Of a DNA stretch of 64,000 bases, positions 8,326 to 16,994 are shown in pieces; within the stretch, counting starts at the first letter, position 1, and each line of letters starts with the position of its first letter. This stretch comes from JAGOEF01 sp964511665 (GTDB taxonomy: Bacteria > Bacteroidota > Bacteroidia > Bacteroidales > ML635J-15). Where the stretch lies: positions 1-64,000 of the forward strand of contig CAZEHA010000012.1 in NCBI GenBank assembly GCA_964511665.1, in the 5' to 3' direction. The notes under the pieces are model-generated. The model saw only the letters and a program-made list of their open reading frames with translations. It did no database searches and was not told the DNA's origin. The position numbers and the translations under genes were made by a program.

Positions 8326-9861
8326 ATGAGTGGACCCAAAGTAGTTACCTACACCATGAGTGCTTTCAAAGGAAAGCTCAAAACACTCATGAAAACTCAG
8401 GCACAACTGAATCAGCTAGCCGTCATGCTGGGCGAATTGTGTATATCCGACAACGAGTTGAATATTCATTACGACCAGAAAAAAGAACTGGAAAAGCTGA
8501 AACCAAAAATAGAAAAGGCAATTCAGCAGTTGGTATTTCAATACAAAGGAGAGTTTAATCAGGCAACATACGATAGCATCGATAAAGTAATCGAAAAAAA
8601 AATAAGCGAAGTAAATGAATTGCATAAGAAATGCGATGCATTATTAAGCGATTTCAACAATCACAAAAACGATTACGATGCCTACAAGGAATATCTTGCT
8701 TATTACGAGAATTCAGAAAAATCGTTGTCGCGATTTCGCGATGTTTTAACCGATAATATTATCAGTGCATTTTCGGCTGAAAATGCCGAAATAGCAAACA
8801 AAGCCCAAAGTAATGCCTCGAAAGTGGTTTTCGAAGCTCAAAAAGATGGTTTTACCTGGGGTTTTGCCTCAAAAGCCAACCAATCGAAGGATAATATTGC
8901 CGACCATGTGATAGGGCAGGAGAACAAGATGCGTGATGTAAGGGCCGCATTTCTCGATGAGGTATTGAATTCGGGAATATCGCTTAACGTAAAGGCAGAT
9001 ATGTTTACCCTGAACCCTGTTATTTCGGATGAGGTAAAGCGAATTTCGAAAAAAATTGGGCAGCTTATCGATAACTGCACCAACCCTGAGCTTGCCGGGC
9101 AATACCGCGATAGCTTTTCGAAACTGAAGCAAAGCGAAAGCATGAACGATTTGTATTATTACAAAGAACTACACGACCGAATTTTTGAGGCAGGTAAAAT
9201 AAGCCAATTCAAACACGAAATTGCAAAAGTTTTGGCTGTGTTGAATGCCTTTGATGAGCCCGAAACCTTGAAGCCCGATAAAGTATTCTTGCAGCAGAAA
9301 GCATCAAATTTGATAAGTGCCGCTAAGTTGCGCGACAAAGACTTCAATGCATTTAAAGCATCGGTGCAGGCCTTTTATGCCAAGAACAGGCAGCTTGCCG
9401 AAGAAGAAGAGGTAAAGAAGCGCGAGCAATTATTTGTGAAATCTCAAATTATTAATAATCTCGAAAACAAAGGCTACGAGGTTATGGACGACCTGCAGGT
9501 GATTGATTTTGAAAAGGAAAACGACTTTTATCTGAAAATTCCGGGGCAACAAAACTATTTGAATGTGAAATTTCGCGATGATGGCTCGTTCAGATATGTG
9601 TTCCAAATACCCGAAAACAAACAAAGCCTTAGTGTTGACGAGCAAAAGCAGAAACTCCACGAAATGAAAAATACGTGCGACGATTTTGTTGAAGTATTGA
9701 AAGATTTAAAAAAGATGGGTGTCGATATCGATATTAAAAGCGATAAACCCATTGCCATCGAGTCGATGGTAAGTGTTCCCGACAAGGTGAAAGAAAAAAT
9801 AGAAAAAACTCAAACAGTAACTGTGCGTAAAGAACAGGTAAAGAAACTATACTTAGAATAA
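8326..9861 (+). CDS. coiled-coil protein of the kinase/AAA+ operon
   Basis: 511 aa from the ATG at 8326; a TTG at 8314 would overlap the kinase 3 stop and is less likely. There is no signal peptide or membrane helix. The protein is rich in Lys, Glu, Asp and Asn, with heptad-like helical stretches around residues 30-140 and again near 340-380. The N-terminus reads MSGPKVV. I do not recognise a catalytic domain. Its stop is one nucleotide before the start of the AAA+ gene, so the two are almost certainly co-translated and may work together. An adaptor, scaffold or substrate of the AAA+ machine or of the kinases is a reasonable inference, not something the sequence shows. Confidence 0.8.
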   Translation: MSGPKVVTYTMSAFKGKLKTLMKTQAQLNQLAVMLGELCISDNELNIHYDQKKELEKLKPKIEKAIQQLVFQYKGEFNQATYDSIDKVIEKKISEVNELHKKCDALLSDFNNHKNDYDAYKEYLAYYENSEKSLSRFRDVLTDNIISAFSAENAEIANKAQSNASKVVFEAQKDGFTWGFASKANQSKDNIADHVIGQENKMRDVRAAFLDEVLNSGISLNVKADMFTLNPVISDEVKRISKKIGQLIDNCTNPELAGQYRDSFSKLKQSESMNDLYYYKELHDRIFEAGKISQFKHEIAKVLAVLNAFDEPETLKPDKVFLQQKASNLISAAKLRDKDFNAFKASVQAFYAKNRQLAEEEEVKKREQLFVKSQIINNLENKGYEVMDDLQVIDFEKENDFYLKIPGQQNYLNVKFRDDGSFRYVFQIPENKQSLSVDEQKQKLHEMKNTCDDFVEVLKDLKKMGVDIDIKSDKPIAIESMVSVPDKVKEKIEKTQTVTVRKEQVKKLYLE

Positions 9862-9862
9862 T

Positions 9863-11719
9863 ATGGATACAAAACGAATTTTTCCCGATTGGTTACAAGA
9901 ATTCAAACGTTTTCAGGCATTGAAATCGCAGTTCTATTTTTTTGGCAATATTTACGATTGCTACTATTACCCCATGAATCATAAGGAAGCCGATAACGAA
10001 TCGCAATTGAAATATGCCAAGTTCAACGATGTGAAAGAACTCATGCAAAAACACCTCATGCTCGAAGGTTTCGAGGTGCTCACTTATTTCGATGTGGTTG
10101 ATGGACTAAGCCTGTGCGCTGCCGATCCGGCTATTACCATCGACAACCTATGCACACAACTTCAGCTAAAGAATAAAGAAGCCGACAGCTATTTGAAAGG
10201 TGCCCGTGCCCGCAAGCTCGACGATTGCATTGCCCTGTACCGCGAAATTATGGGAAACACCAATAAGCTATCGGCCTGTATCGTTAATTTTGCATCGCGC
10301 TTTACTTCCGACCCAAATCGACTCGAAGAAACCATTAAGCCTACTTTTCTGAAAATGGTGAAAGCGGCCCAGGAGTCGTATGCTTTTTCTGATAAAGACG
10401 GATTGCGAAACATTATTGTGTTTATTTGCGATAAGGTAAACGATATTCCACCATGGATGCTGCTCGAAAACCCCTTAACCAAAGATATTCACATACCTAA
10501 ACCATGCCGCGAAGAACGCGAACGTTTCTTTATGCAGCGGCATCAGTTGTTTTATTCAGAAGGGCAGGAGCCCGACCTGAAAGAAGTGGGGAAAATATTC
10601 CCCGATCTTACCGATGGATTTCCGAACCGTGAGCTCGAAAATTTAATTACCATATCGAAGCAGGAAAAACTACACATAAACCGTATGAAAGAGATTATTG
10701 AACTCTTTAAGTACGGTGTGCGCGAAAACCCCTGGGAAAAACTCGATTATGCTAAGGTTGACGAAGCCGACAGCGAACTACGTAAGCGTGTGCTGGGGCA
10801 GGATAAAGCCATACAAAAAGCCGTCGAAATTATTCGTAGGGCGAAACTCGGCCTCGATTCTATCGACAAAACCCGTCCCAACAATAAACCCAAAGGGGTG
10901 CTGTTTTTTGCCGGACCTACCGGAACAGGTAAAACCGAGCTTGCCAAATCGCTGGCCGAACTTATTTTTAGCGACGAAGATGCCATGATACGATTCGATA
11001 TGAGCGAGTATAACGACAGCAATTCCGATGTAAAACTCATTGGCAGCCCTCCCGGATATGTGGGCTACGAAGCCGGCGGACAACTAACCGATGCCATACG
11101 TAAAAAACCTTTCAGTATTTTGCTGTTCGACGAAATTGAGAAAGCACATCCCAAAGTTTTCGATAAGTTTCTGCAAATACTCGATGATGGCAGGCTCACC
11201 GACGGCAAGGGCGAAACCGTGTATTTTTCGCAGTGCCTCATAGTGTTTACCAGCAATTTGGGCATGTTTAAAGAAGACGGCACCGGCCGCCGGACACAGT
11301 ATGTGCTATACAGCGACGAGTATCTCACCATCGAGAAGAAAATAAAGGAAGAAATCAGGTCTTTCTTTGCCTCCACACTCAATCGCCCCGAAATATTCAA
11401 CCGCTTTGGCGATAACTTTGTGGTGTTCGACTTTATCCGTCCCGAAATTGCGGCTAAAATTATTGTAAAAAACCTTATGGTAATAAAATCGAACCTGAAA
11501 AAACTGAAGAATATCGATTTCGATTTCGATGACGAATTTGTGCTCGAATTCTTGAAGCAATGCGCCGACGACAACCTCGAAATGGGCGGTCGCGGAATTG
11601 TGAACCGCATCGAAACACACATAAAGAACGGATTGACCAACTTTATGTTCGAAAGCCGGAAAGTTGAAAATTGTTCTATAAATGTTACTGTGAAAAACGG
11701 CAGTATTGTGTTCGAATGA
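9863..11719 (+). CDS. AAA+ ATPase with a single ClpA/ClpB D2-like module
   Basis: 618 aa. Residues 1 to about 290 form an N-terminal part unlike ClpB N or middle domains. About 300-615 is a AAA_2-type module like the second ATPase domain of ClpA/ClpB: Walker A GPTGTGKT at 351-358, Walker B LLFDEIEKAH with D423 and E424, the sensor-1 region FTSNLG, a predicted arginine finger in the LNRPEIFNRF stretch, and a sensor-2-like GGRG near the C-terminus. All ATPase residues appear intact. True ClpB/ClpV proteins have two ATPase modules and about 850 residues, so this is not one of them. I infer a hexameric remodelling ATPase whose N-terminal part chooses the client. It begins 1 nt after the coiled-coil gene and overlaps the radical SAM gene (ATGA). 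Confidence 0.9.
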   Translation: MDTKRIFPDWLQEFKRFQALKSQFYFFGNIYDCYYYPMNHKEADNESQLKYAKFNDVKELMQKHLMLEGFEVLTYFDVVDGLSLCAADPAITIDNLCTQLQLKNKEADSYLKGARARKLDDCIALYREIMGNTNKLSACIVNFASRFTSDPNRLEETIKPTFLKMVKAAQESYAFSDKDGLRNIIVFICDKVNDIPPWMLLENPLTKDIHIPKPCREERERFFMQRHQLFYSEGQEPDLKEVGKIFPDLTDGFPNRELENLITISKQEKLHINRMKEIIELFKYGVRENPWEKLDYAKVDEADSELRKRVLGQDKAIQKAVEIIRRAKLGLDSIDKTRPNNKPKGVLFFAGPTGTGKTELAKSLAELIFSDEDAMIRFDMSEYNDSNSDVKLIGSPPGYVGYEAGGQLTDAIRKKPFSILLFDEIEKAHPKVFDKFLQILDDGRLTDGKGETVYFSQCLIVFTSNLGMFKEDGTGRRTQYVLYSDEYLTIEKKIKEEIRSFFASTLNRPEIFNRFGDNFVVFDFIRPEIAAKIIVKNLMVIKSNLKKLKNIDFDFDDEFVLEFLKQCADDNLEMGGRGIVNRIETHIKNGLTNFMFESRKVENCSINVTVKNGSIVFE

Positions 11720-12330
11720 TTTGGCAGCTCAATAAAATACAGTATCCTTTGTACAATCTTGGTCCGGGCAAGCGCATCGGTATATGGGTGCAGGGTTGCA
11801 CTATTCGCTGCAGTGATTGCATCAACCGGTCGCTGTGGGATCCACACAACGGCAAACAGGTTGAAATTCCCGAACTTTTCAGTTTTATCAAGCAGCTTGG
11901 GGGCAGTTTTCAAGGTATTACAATAACCGGCGGTGAGCCTTTCGAGCAATATCCTCAATTGATGGCGTTCAGCCTGATGATTAAAAGGCATACACAACTT
12001 GATGTGATGGTGTACACAGGATATTCGCTCGATGCATTATTTTTGAAATATCCCGATGAAACATTTACTTCCAACATCGATTATTTAATCGATGGCCCTT
12101 ACTGTAGCAATTTGCCGGCTGACGATGGTATCAGGGGAAGCAGCAACCAGAATATGTACCGCTTTTCGGGCAAAAGAGCTATTGCATGCGAATTGTCTTC
12201 CGAAACAAAGCAATGGTCGCTGTGTTGCAGCCAAAACACGGTGTATATGGCCGGAGTTCCGCTTTCGGGCGAAATGGAAAGTCTGCAACAGAGCCTGCTC
12301 GATGCCGGTATTGTAATGCAACATGTTTAA
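11716..12330 (+). CDS. NrdG-like radical SAM protein
   Basis: 204 aa from the ATG at 11716, which overlaps the AAA+ stop in an ATGA junction; a longer in-frame start at 11671 lies inside the AAA+ gene. The radical SAM cluster motif CxxxCxxC uses C28, C32 and C35, followed by the ITGGEPF motif. The late motifs DGPY and RGSSNQ are typical of activating enzymes of anaerobic ribonucleotide reductase (NrdG). Such enzymes use a 4Fe-4S cluster and S-adenosylmethionine to place a radical on a glycyl-radical partner. No glycyl-radical enzyme is present in the window. Its translational coupling to the AAA+ ATPase suggests another substrate within this system. A free-standing NrdG is possible but the context argues against it. 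Confidence 0.88.
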   Translation: MIWQLNKIQYPLYNLGPGKRIGIWVQGCTIRCSDCINRSLWDPHNGKQVEIPELFSFIKQLGGSFQGITITGGEPFEQYPQLMAFSLMIKRHTQLDVMVYTGYSLDALFLKYPDETFTSNIDYLIDGPYCSNLPADDGIRGSSNQNMYRFSGKRAIACELSSETKQWSLCCSQNTVYMAGVPLSGEMESLQQSLLDAGIVMQHV

Positions 12331-12340
12331 ACTTTTTATT

Positions 12341-12439
12341 ATGTACAGAATAATTTGCCCCGAATGCAAGAACAACAACGATTTCGAAAGTGCCGATAAC
12401 CGGCCTGCCGAGTGCTCAGTTGCTATTTTTATGTGTTAA
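12341..12439 (+). pseudogene. 5' remnant of a second FHA/zinc-ribbon gene
   Basis: It begins 10 nt after the radical SAM stop. The first 26 codons give the same amino acids as the start of the complete FHA gene at 12748, including the CPEC knuckle. The reading frame then diverges and stops after 32 codons. In the shared stretch I count four differences, all at third codon positions and all silent. The remnant therefore looks like the surviving 5' end of what was once a full paralogous gene. Confidence 0.85.
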
Positions 12440-12458
12440 TGTAGAAGCTGTTACCAAC

Positions 12459-12635
12459 ATGATAGATAAGAACCCAGGTTTGGAAAAACCAATTAAAAAA
12501 AAACGAAACACAAAGACGATAATCGCAATTGTTTGCGTGTTGATTGTTTACATTGTTTTGAGTTTAAAATATGATAATTGGATATGGATTTGGGAAGTTT
12601 TTAAAATTATAACCAATAATCCTTTGTATACATAA
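12459..12635 (+). CDS. small putative single-pass membrane protein
   Basis: 58 aa from the ATG at 12459. A Lys/Arg-rich N-terminal segment (about residues 9-20) is followed by one strongly hydrophobic helix (about 20-38) and a Trp-rich tail. It lies in the segment between the truncated and the complete FHA genes and has no recognised relative. The positive-inside pattern fits an N-in membrane peptide, but it could also be a fortuitous frame in AT-rich DNA. Confidence 0.4.
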   Translation: MIDKNPGLEKPIKKKRNTKTIIAIVCVLIVYIVLSLKYDNWIWIWEVFKIITNNPLYT

Positions 12636-12711
12636 ATTGATACATGAAAAAATGTTTCAAAATACATTATTCAAGCTACTATTTTAAGCTTAGCCTAAAG
12701 TGTCAATACAC

Positions 12712-12719
12712 TATTTTTG
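12712..12719 (+). promoter_or_regulatory. candidate -7 box before the FHA gene
   Basis: TATTTTTG, a full match to TAnnTTTG, lies 28 nt before the FHA start codon. No good -33 element is seen. If real, it would allow FHA, PP2C and the downstream membrane genes to be transcribed separately from the kinase/AAA+ part. Confidence 0.45.
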
Positions 12720-12747
12720 AGTCCTTATTAACGAAAACCAAAAACTA

Positions 12748-13413
12748 ATGTACAGAATAATTTGCCCCGAATGTAAAAACAACAACGATTTCGAAAGTGC
12801 CGATAACCGGCCAGCCGAATGCTCGTATTGTTTTTGCCTTTTCGATAATGCAACACCTGCCATCGAAATCGACACGCCGCAACGCGGTATTGTTGCAGGC
12901 ATTAAACTTATTTACCAGAAGACTTCGGCTGAGATTCGCGTGGAATCTGATTATGAACTGTTGGGTAGAGATAATTTTGGATCGGAACTGTTGCGCAAGA
13001 TTTTGTATGCAGGTGCACCGGTAATCAGTCGTAAACATTGTTCGTTTACCCTAATAAACGGTGACTACTGGCTAAAAGACGAAGGCTCGAGCAATGGAAC
13101 CTATTTGGGTATCGACAAGCAGTCGTGCTCAGTTCCCCAAAAACTGAGCGATGGAGCAATCGTGTATTTGGGGCGCGAAATGTTTCTGGTAAAGCTTATG
13201 TACGAAAACCTTCCCGAAAGCATGCCCGAAGCACAACCGGTTCCCGAAATTGTGAATATCGATGAGGCGATGCCCACTACCGAACTGCCCGAAGTAATGC
13301 CGGGTAATAAAAAATACCGTTGCAACGAAGGCTGCGGGTTCGAAACCGAAACATACGTTGAAATGTGCCCCAATTGCTACACCTGTGGCAGCCTTGTCGA
13401 AATATCAAGTTAA
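12748..13413 (+). CDS. FHA-domain protein flanked by two zinc ribbons
   Basis: 221 aa. An N-terminal zinc ribbon uses C6, C9, C25 and C28. An FHA domain spans about residues 50-150 with the phospho-Thr-binding signatures G73-R74, S94-R95-K96-H97 and S114-S115-N116-G117-T118. An acidic, Pro/Glu-rich linker (about 155-187) leads to a second zinc ribbon (C192, C196, C207, C210, with C213 nearby). FHA domains bind phosphothreonine peptides, so this is the expected reader for the kinases upstream. No membrane segment is present. The PP2C gene follows after 16 nt. A 26-codon copy of its start lies upstream at 12341. Confidence 0.9.
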   Translation: MYRIICPECKNNNDFESADNRPAECSYCFCLFDNATPAIEIDTPQRGIVAGIKLIYQKTSAEIRVESDYELLGRDNFGSELLRKILYAGAPVISRKHCSFTLINGDYWLKDEGSSNGTYLGIDKQSCSVPQKLSDGAIVYLGREMFLVKLMYENLPESMPEAQPVPEIVNIDEAMPTTELPEVMPGNKKYRCNEGCGFETETYVEMCPNCYTCGSLVEISS

Positions 13414-13429
13414 ACAAAACCCTATAACC

Positions 13430-14137
13430 ATGAAATTTAATATCGCAGGTTTTACCCACAAAGGCACCGGATTGTACGAAAGCAACGAGGACAATATGCT
13501 TATAAACGGTGTTCAAACAAACGAAGAAACTCTTGTGTTTACCAATGTTGACCAGTGCATTTGTTTTGTTTCCGATGGAGTGGGAGGCAACAGTGCCGGC
13601 GATTTTGCCTCGGCTTATATTGTAGCAAAAGTAAAAAACGCCGACTCACATCAAATGGCCAATTTGAATGAGTATCTCGAAGCTGCCAACGAAGAGCTTA
13701 TTTCGATATCGCTCAGCGATAGCGCATTACGCGGCTGTGCCTGTACCCTGTCGGGGATGTTTGTTGCAGACAACCAATCGGGGTATTTTCATGTAGGCGA
13801 CACCGAAATATGGTTGTATCGCGACGAGATGTTCTATAAAATTACCACCGACGAAGTGCTCGACCCCGACGACTGGCGCAGCCCTATAACCAATTACTTC
13901 GGAAGTACGCAAAACAACCTGCGCATAAAAACCAATTACCAGTATCCAAATCCGGCTCCAGGCGATATTTTTGTTGTTTGCAGCGACGGATTGTTTAAAT
14001 CGCTGAAAAGCAAAGTGGTGAAACCTATTATTTCGGCCGAAATCAGCATCGAAGAAAAAGTGCAGCAATTACTCGATACGTGTTTGACTACCGGCGCCGA
14101 TGATAATGTTACGGCTATAATTGTTGAGGTATTGTAA
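13430..14137 (+). CDS. PP2C-type protein Ser/Thr phosphatase
   Basis: 235 aa from the ATG at 13430, 16 nt after the FHA stop; a longer in-frame start at 13358 lies inside the FHA gene. PP2C (PPM) motifs are clear: SNEDN near residue 20, the metal-binding SDGVGGNSAG, CSDGLFKSL in the second half and DDNVTAIIV close to the end. The metal-ligand aspartates of the family are kept. It should remove phosphate from Ser/Thr in a Mn/Mg-dependent way and so reset the marks made by the three kinases. Length fits a minimal soluble bacterial PP2C. The next gene starts 4 nt downstream. Confidence 0.92.
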   Translation: MKFNIAGFTHKGTGLYESNEDNMLINGVQTNEETLVFTNVDQCICFVSDGVGGNSAGDFASAYIVAKVKNADSHQMANLNEYLEAANEELISISLSDSALRGCACTLSGMFVADNQSGYFHVGDTEIWLYRDEMFYKITTDEVLDPDDWRSPITNYFGSTQNNLRIKTNYQYPNPAPGDIFVVCSDGLFKSLKSKVVKPIISAEISIEEKVQQLLDTCLTTGADDNVTAIIVEVL

Positions 14138-14141
14138 AGTA

Positions 14142-14723
14142 ATGGGGGCAGTAATACTTAAATATGTTACAATTAATTTCGGCTACTACTTTGTTCTGAA
14201 AGATATAACCCGATTAAACAACTTTTTAATTAACGTCGCTATTTTATTAGTAGCTTTTCTTTTAGGTATATGGAATTTTACCGAATTCTCATCGCGATTT
14301 CCGCTGATTTCGTTAGTACTTGGATTGTTGCTGTTAATTGCAATGATAAAATACGTGCTATTGGTATTCAAAACAAACTTCTATCATAGCAATTATGCTA
14401 TAAAAATTGCTTTCATTACAGCATTTTATTCAATGCCTCTAAATAACTCGGGTTATGCAACCATCATACTACAGTTAAAAATTCCTTTTACTGATAACAA
14501 TTTTGGCTATCAAAGCATCATTACCAATAATTATGACATATGGCATTTTATTATGAAAAATATATGGGATACAGGTAACGAAGAACATAATCGGGTGTTT
14601 AACCAAATGTCAACATTGCCGGTTGAGGATGCTTTCAACTTTGTTATTACCAAGAAAATCGCAATAAAAATCAGGGTCGATGAAAAGCGACCCCATTGTT
14701 TTAAGCTAGTAGGAGTTGTATGA
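14142..14723 (+). CDS. two-pass membrane protein of the phospho-signalling operon
   Basis: 193 aa from the ATG at 14142, 4 nt after the PP2C stop; an alternative ATG at 14121 would overlap PP2C by 17 nt. Two transmembrane helices lie at about residues 28-44 and 54-76. The rest is a soluble domain of about 115 residues that I do not recognise. DNA from here to 17498 is more AT-rich than the kinase-to-PP2C part. It overlaps the next gene by an ATGA junction, so the two are probably co-translated. Confidence 0.72.
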   Translation: MGAVILKYVTINFGYYFVLKDITRLNNFLINVAILLVAFLLGIWNFTEFSSRFPLISLVLGLLLLIAMIKYVLLVFKTNFYHSNYAIKIAFITAFYSMPLNNSGYATIILQLKIPFTDNNFGYQSIITNNYDIWHFIMKNIWDTGNEEHNRVFNQMSTLPVEDAFNFVITKKIAIKIRVDEKRPHCFKLVGVV

Positions 14724-15196
14724 GACAAAGCATCATTACATTATTGCCAACTATACAAAAATTCAGCTTAAGAACGCGCATATTGTGTTTATCGGTGTTA
14801 ATAGTTGTTTACATTGGTATGCTTGTTTTCATCTCTAATAATCTATTCATTTTAATTGTCTCTTATTTATTTGAATTTGCATATTTCGCAGGCATCCGAA
14901 TTTTGTTTAATCCTGTGAGTATTTACATTAAAGACTCTTCAGTAGGTAATAGTGGTTCTATTAAAAGAACAGACAATATTTTGCATAAAACCTTATATGC
15001 TATTGGACTTTTGTTTGCGCTGTTTTTAATGATATTCCCATTTATTCATAGCGTTGGAATCAAAGAATATCTCGAAATTACATTAAGCAAACTTCCATTT
15101 GTAGCTGTTTTGTTAGCCTTTACGGTTTTTCCACTTTGTATCCCATTAGTTGTTGATGGGGTCGTTTTTAAACTTAATATCGAAAACACAAATTGA
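14720..15196 (+). CDS. four-pass membrane protein, paralogue of the 16995 gene
   Basis: 158 aa with about four hydrophobic helices (about 21-38, 42-62, 93-113 and 126-150) and a basic loop between helices 2 and 3. It shares the pattern RILF-x-P-x-x-I after helix 2, and the whole layout, with the protein encoded at 16995, so the two are paralogues flanking the TPR gene. I do not recognise the family. It overlaps the previous gene by ATGA, and the TPR gene starts 19 nt after its stop. Confidence 0.75.
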   Translation: MRQSIITLLPTIQKFSLRTRILCLSVLIVVYIGMLVFISNNLFILIVSYLFEFAYFAGIRILFNPVSIYIKDSSVGNSGSIKRTDNILHKTLYAIGLLFALFLMIFPFIHSVGIKEYLEITLSKLPFVAVLLAFTVFPLCIPLVVDGVVFKLNIENTN

Positions 15197-15215
15197 AGCA
15201 CATGAGTTTATAATT

Positions 15216-16955
15216 ATGCCAATTCATAGTAATATAAGCAAAATTCTACTTATTGCAGTGGCTGTGCTGGCTGTGATCTATGCTATTATTCAACACGGGA
15301 GTGCTATTTTCCCTTATAGTATAGTGGTTGCATTAACTCTAATTGTCGGTGCAATTCTGATTTGGAGAATTATTAATGGTGTAAAAACGACAGGGGTATA
15401 CACTCCTCAAACGAATCAAGGGATAAAAAGTTCTAATAATGCAATTTTAGGCGGTGAGATTGAGAAAATAGACATTTCACCTGATTATGATTTTGAAAAA
15501 ACTCTTGTTGAATCGTATTCTGATGAAACTGCCGAAGATATAGATTTAAAAAAGGCTGTAATAAAATTAAACAACCGAAAATTCATTGAATCAATTGCAT
15601 ACTCTAGTGAGGTTGTTGGCCGAAATCCCCTAAGTGGCATTGCCTATGCATTCCGTGCGTATGCAAAACATGAGTACGGGGCGAATTCGATTAACGATTA
15701 TAATAAGGCTATCGAATTCGGGTACAACAATTATGGGGTATATTTCGGCAGGGCGAATGTTCTTGCTTCGGAAAGGAAATTTATTGAAGCCATAAATGAT
15801 TTGTCACGGGCTATTACTCTGTGCTTTGAGAATAACCATGGTTATAAATTAAGAGATAGCGGAGTTTTCAAAGTTTTTCACCAAAGAGGATTCGCCCGCT
15901 ATTTGATCGGAGATATTTCAGGAGCTATCGAGGACTATTCTCAGGCTATTGATAACAAACATAACTTTTCTTTAGCCTACTATAACCGGGGCGTTGCCCA
16001 ATATTGGAATGGCGACATAGATGGGGCAATATCTGACTTTGCGAGAGTAGCCTGGGGGTCAACAAAATATAGGGCGGCTATATCGCATAAAAATCTGGGC
16101 ATTATCAGACTCCAAATGGATAACTTTGATAAGGCTCTTAAAGAATTTAATCAATCGGTTTTATATAATACATCCGATGCAACTACGTATTATTGGCGTG
16201 CTGCAGCAAAGCATAATAAAGAAGATTATACAGGGGCAGTTTCTGACTGCAATAAAGCCATTTCATTGATCCCCCGTTTTGTCGATGCTTTGATATTGTT
16301 GGGCAGGGCCAAAACGGATTCAGAAGACCTAAATGGTGCAATGCTTGCTTTCTCGAAAGCAGCAGAACTTCAGCCCGATTACTTCGAAATCTATTACCAC
16401 AGAGCCGAAGCCTACGAGAAACAAAACGATACTGAAGCCGCTATGGCCGACTACAAGAAAGCATTGGAATTAAACCCTGAAATGGATGAAGCCCATAATA
16501 GTATTGGATTGCTGCACGCAGAAGCCGGAAATCATGAAAAGGCAATTCAATGCTATAATAATGCATTAAAAGTGGAACCAAAGAATACCGATTATTTATT
16601 CAACAGGGCATTGGCCAAGAAAGCTGCGGGCAACACCACAGGCGCTATCGATGATTATTTGCAGATTCTTAAAATAGATAAAAAATATACCGATGCTATC
16701 GAAAATTTGGGTGTGTTATACTACGATAATCGAGAATTTAAAAACGCTCTTGAGTATTTTATCAAACTCCGCGATTATGGAATAAGAGACGCTGATGTTT
16801 TTCATAGCATAGGGCTTTGTCTTCACGAGCTTGGCATATTTAATGGCGCTCTTAAATCTTTCGAAAAAGCCTTAGAAATGCGCCCTGATGATGAAGAAAT
16901 AAAGGCAGACCTTCAAAAGACGAAAAACGCATTACATGCAAATAATAAGCAATAA
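15216..16955 (+). CDS. membrane-anchored TPR protein
   Basis: 579 aa from the ATG at 15216; the longer frame from 15150 lies inside the previous gene. Two transmembrane helices (about residues 8-28 and 32-52) are followed by a linker and then about ten or more tetratricopeptide repeats up to the C-terminus, with typical AxxxYxxAL and ALELNPE patterns. TPR arrays bind peptides and build complexes, so this may be the membrane scaffold of the system. It sits between two paralogous membrane proteins, 19 nt after the first and 39 nt before the second. Confidence 0.87.
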   Translation: MPIHSNISKILLIAVAVLAVIYAIIQHGSAIFPYSIVVALTLIVGAILIWRIINGVKTTGVYTPQTNQGIKSSNNAILGGEIEKIDISPDYDFEKTLVESYSDETAEDIDLKKAVIKLNNRKFIESIAYSSEVVGRNPLSGIAYAFRAYAKHEYGANSINDYNKAIEFGYNNYGVYFGRANVLASERKFIEAINDLSRAITLCFENNHGYKLRDSGVFKVFHQRGFARYLIGDISGAIEDYSQAIDNKHNFSLAYYNRGVAQYWNGDIDGAISDFARVAWGSTKYRAAISHKNLGIIRLQMDNFDKALKEFNQSVLYNTSDATTYYWRAAAKHNKEDYTGAVSDCNKAISLIPRFVDALILLGRAKTDSEDLNGAMLAFSKAAELQPDYFEIYYHRAEAYEKQNDTEAAMADYKKALELNPEMDEAHNSIGLLHAEAGNHEKAIQCYNNALKVEPKNTDYLFNRALAKKAAGNTTGAIDDYLQILKIDKKYTDAIENLGVLYYDNREFKNALEYFIKLRDYGIRDADVFHSIGLCLHELGIFNGALKSFEKALEMRPDDEEIKADLQKTKNALHANNKQ

Positions 16956-16994
16956 AAAAAATGCACATACACAGTTTGGTATAGAAGCAAAAAC

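Noticed and set aside
11065..11997. Long minus-strand frame of 310 codons opposite the AAA+ and radical SAM genes
   Set aside because: It lies antisense to two genes with clear catalytic motifs and has no recognisable domain.
13454..13489. TGLY sequence near the start of the PP2C as a further repeat unit
   Set aside because: It lies at the PP2C motif 1 strand, is a single copy and lacks the preceding Lys-Thr arrangement of the kinase tails.
877..14137. A type VI secretion regulatory module
   Set aside because: Kinase, PP2C, FHA and Clp-like genes fit in name, but the ATPase has one AAA+ module rather than two, and no Tss structural gene lies in the window.
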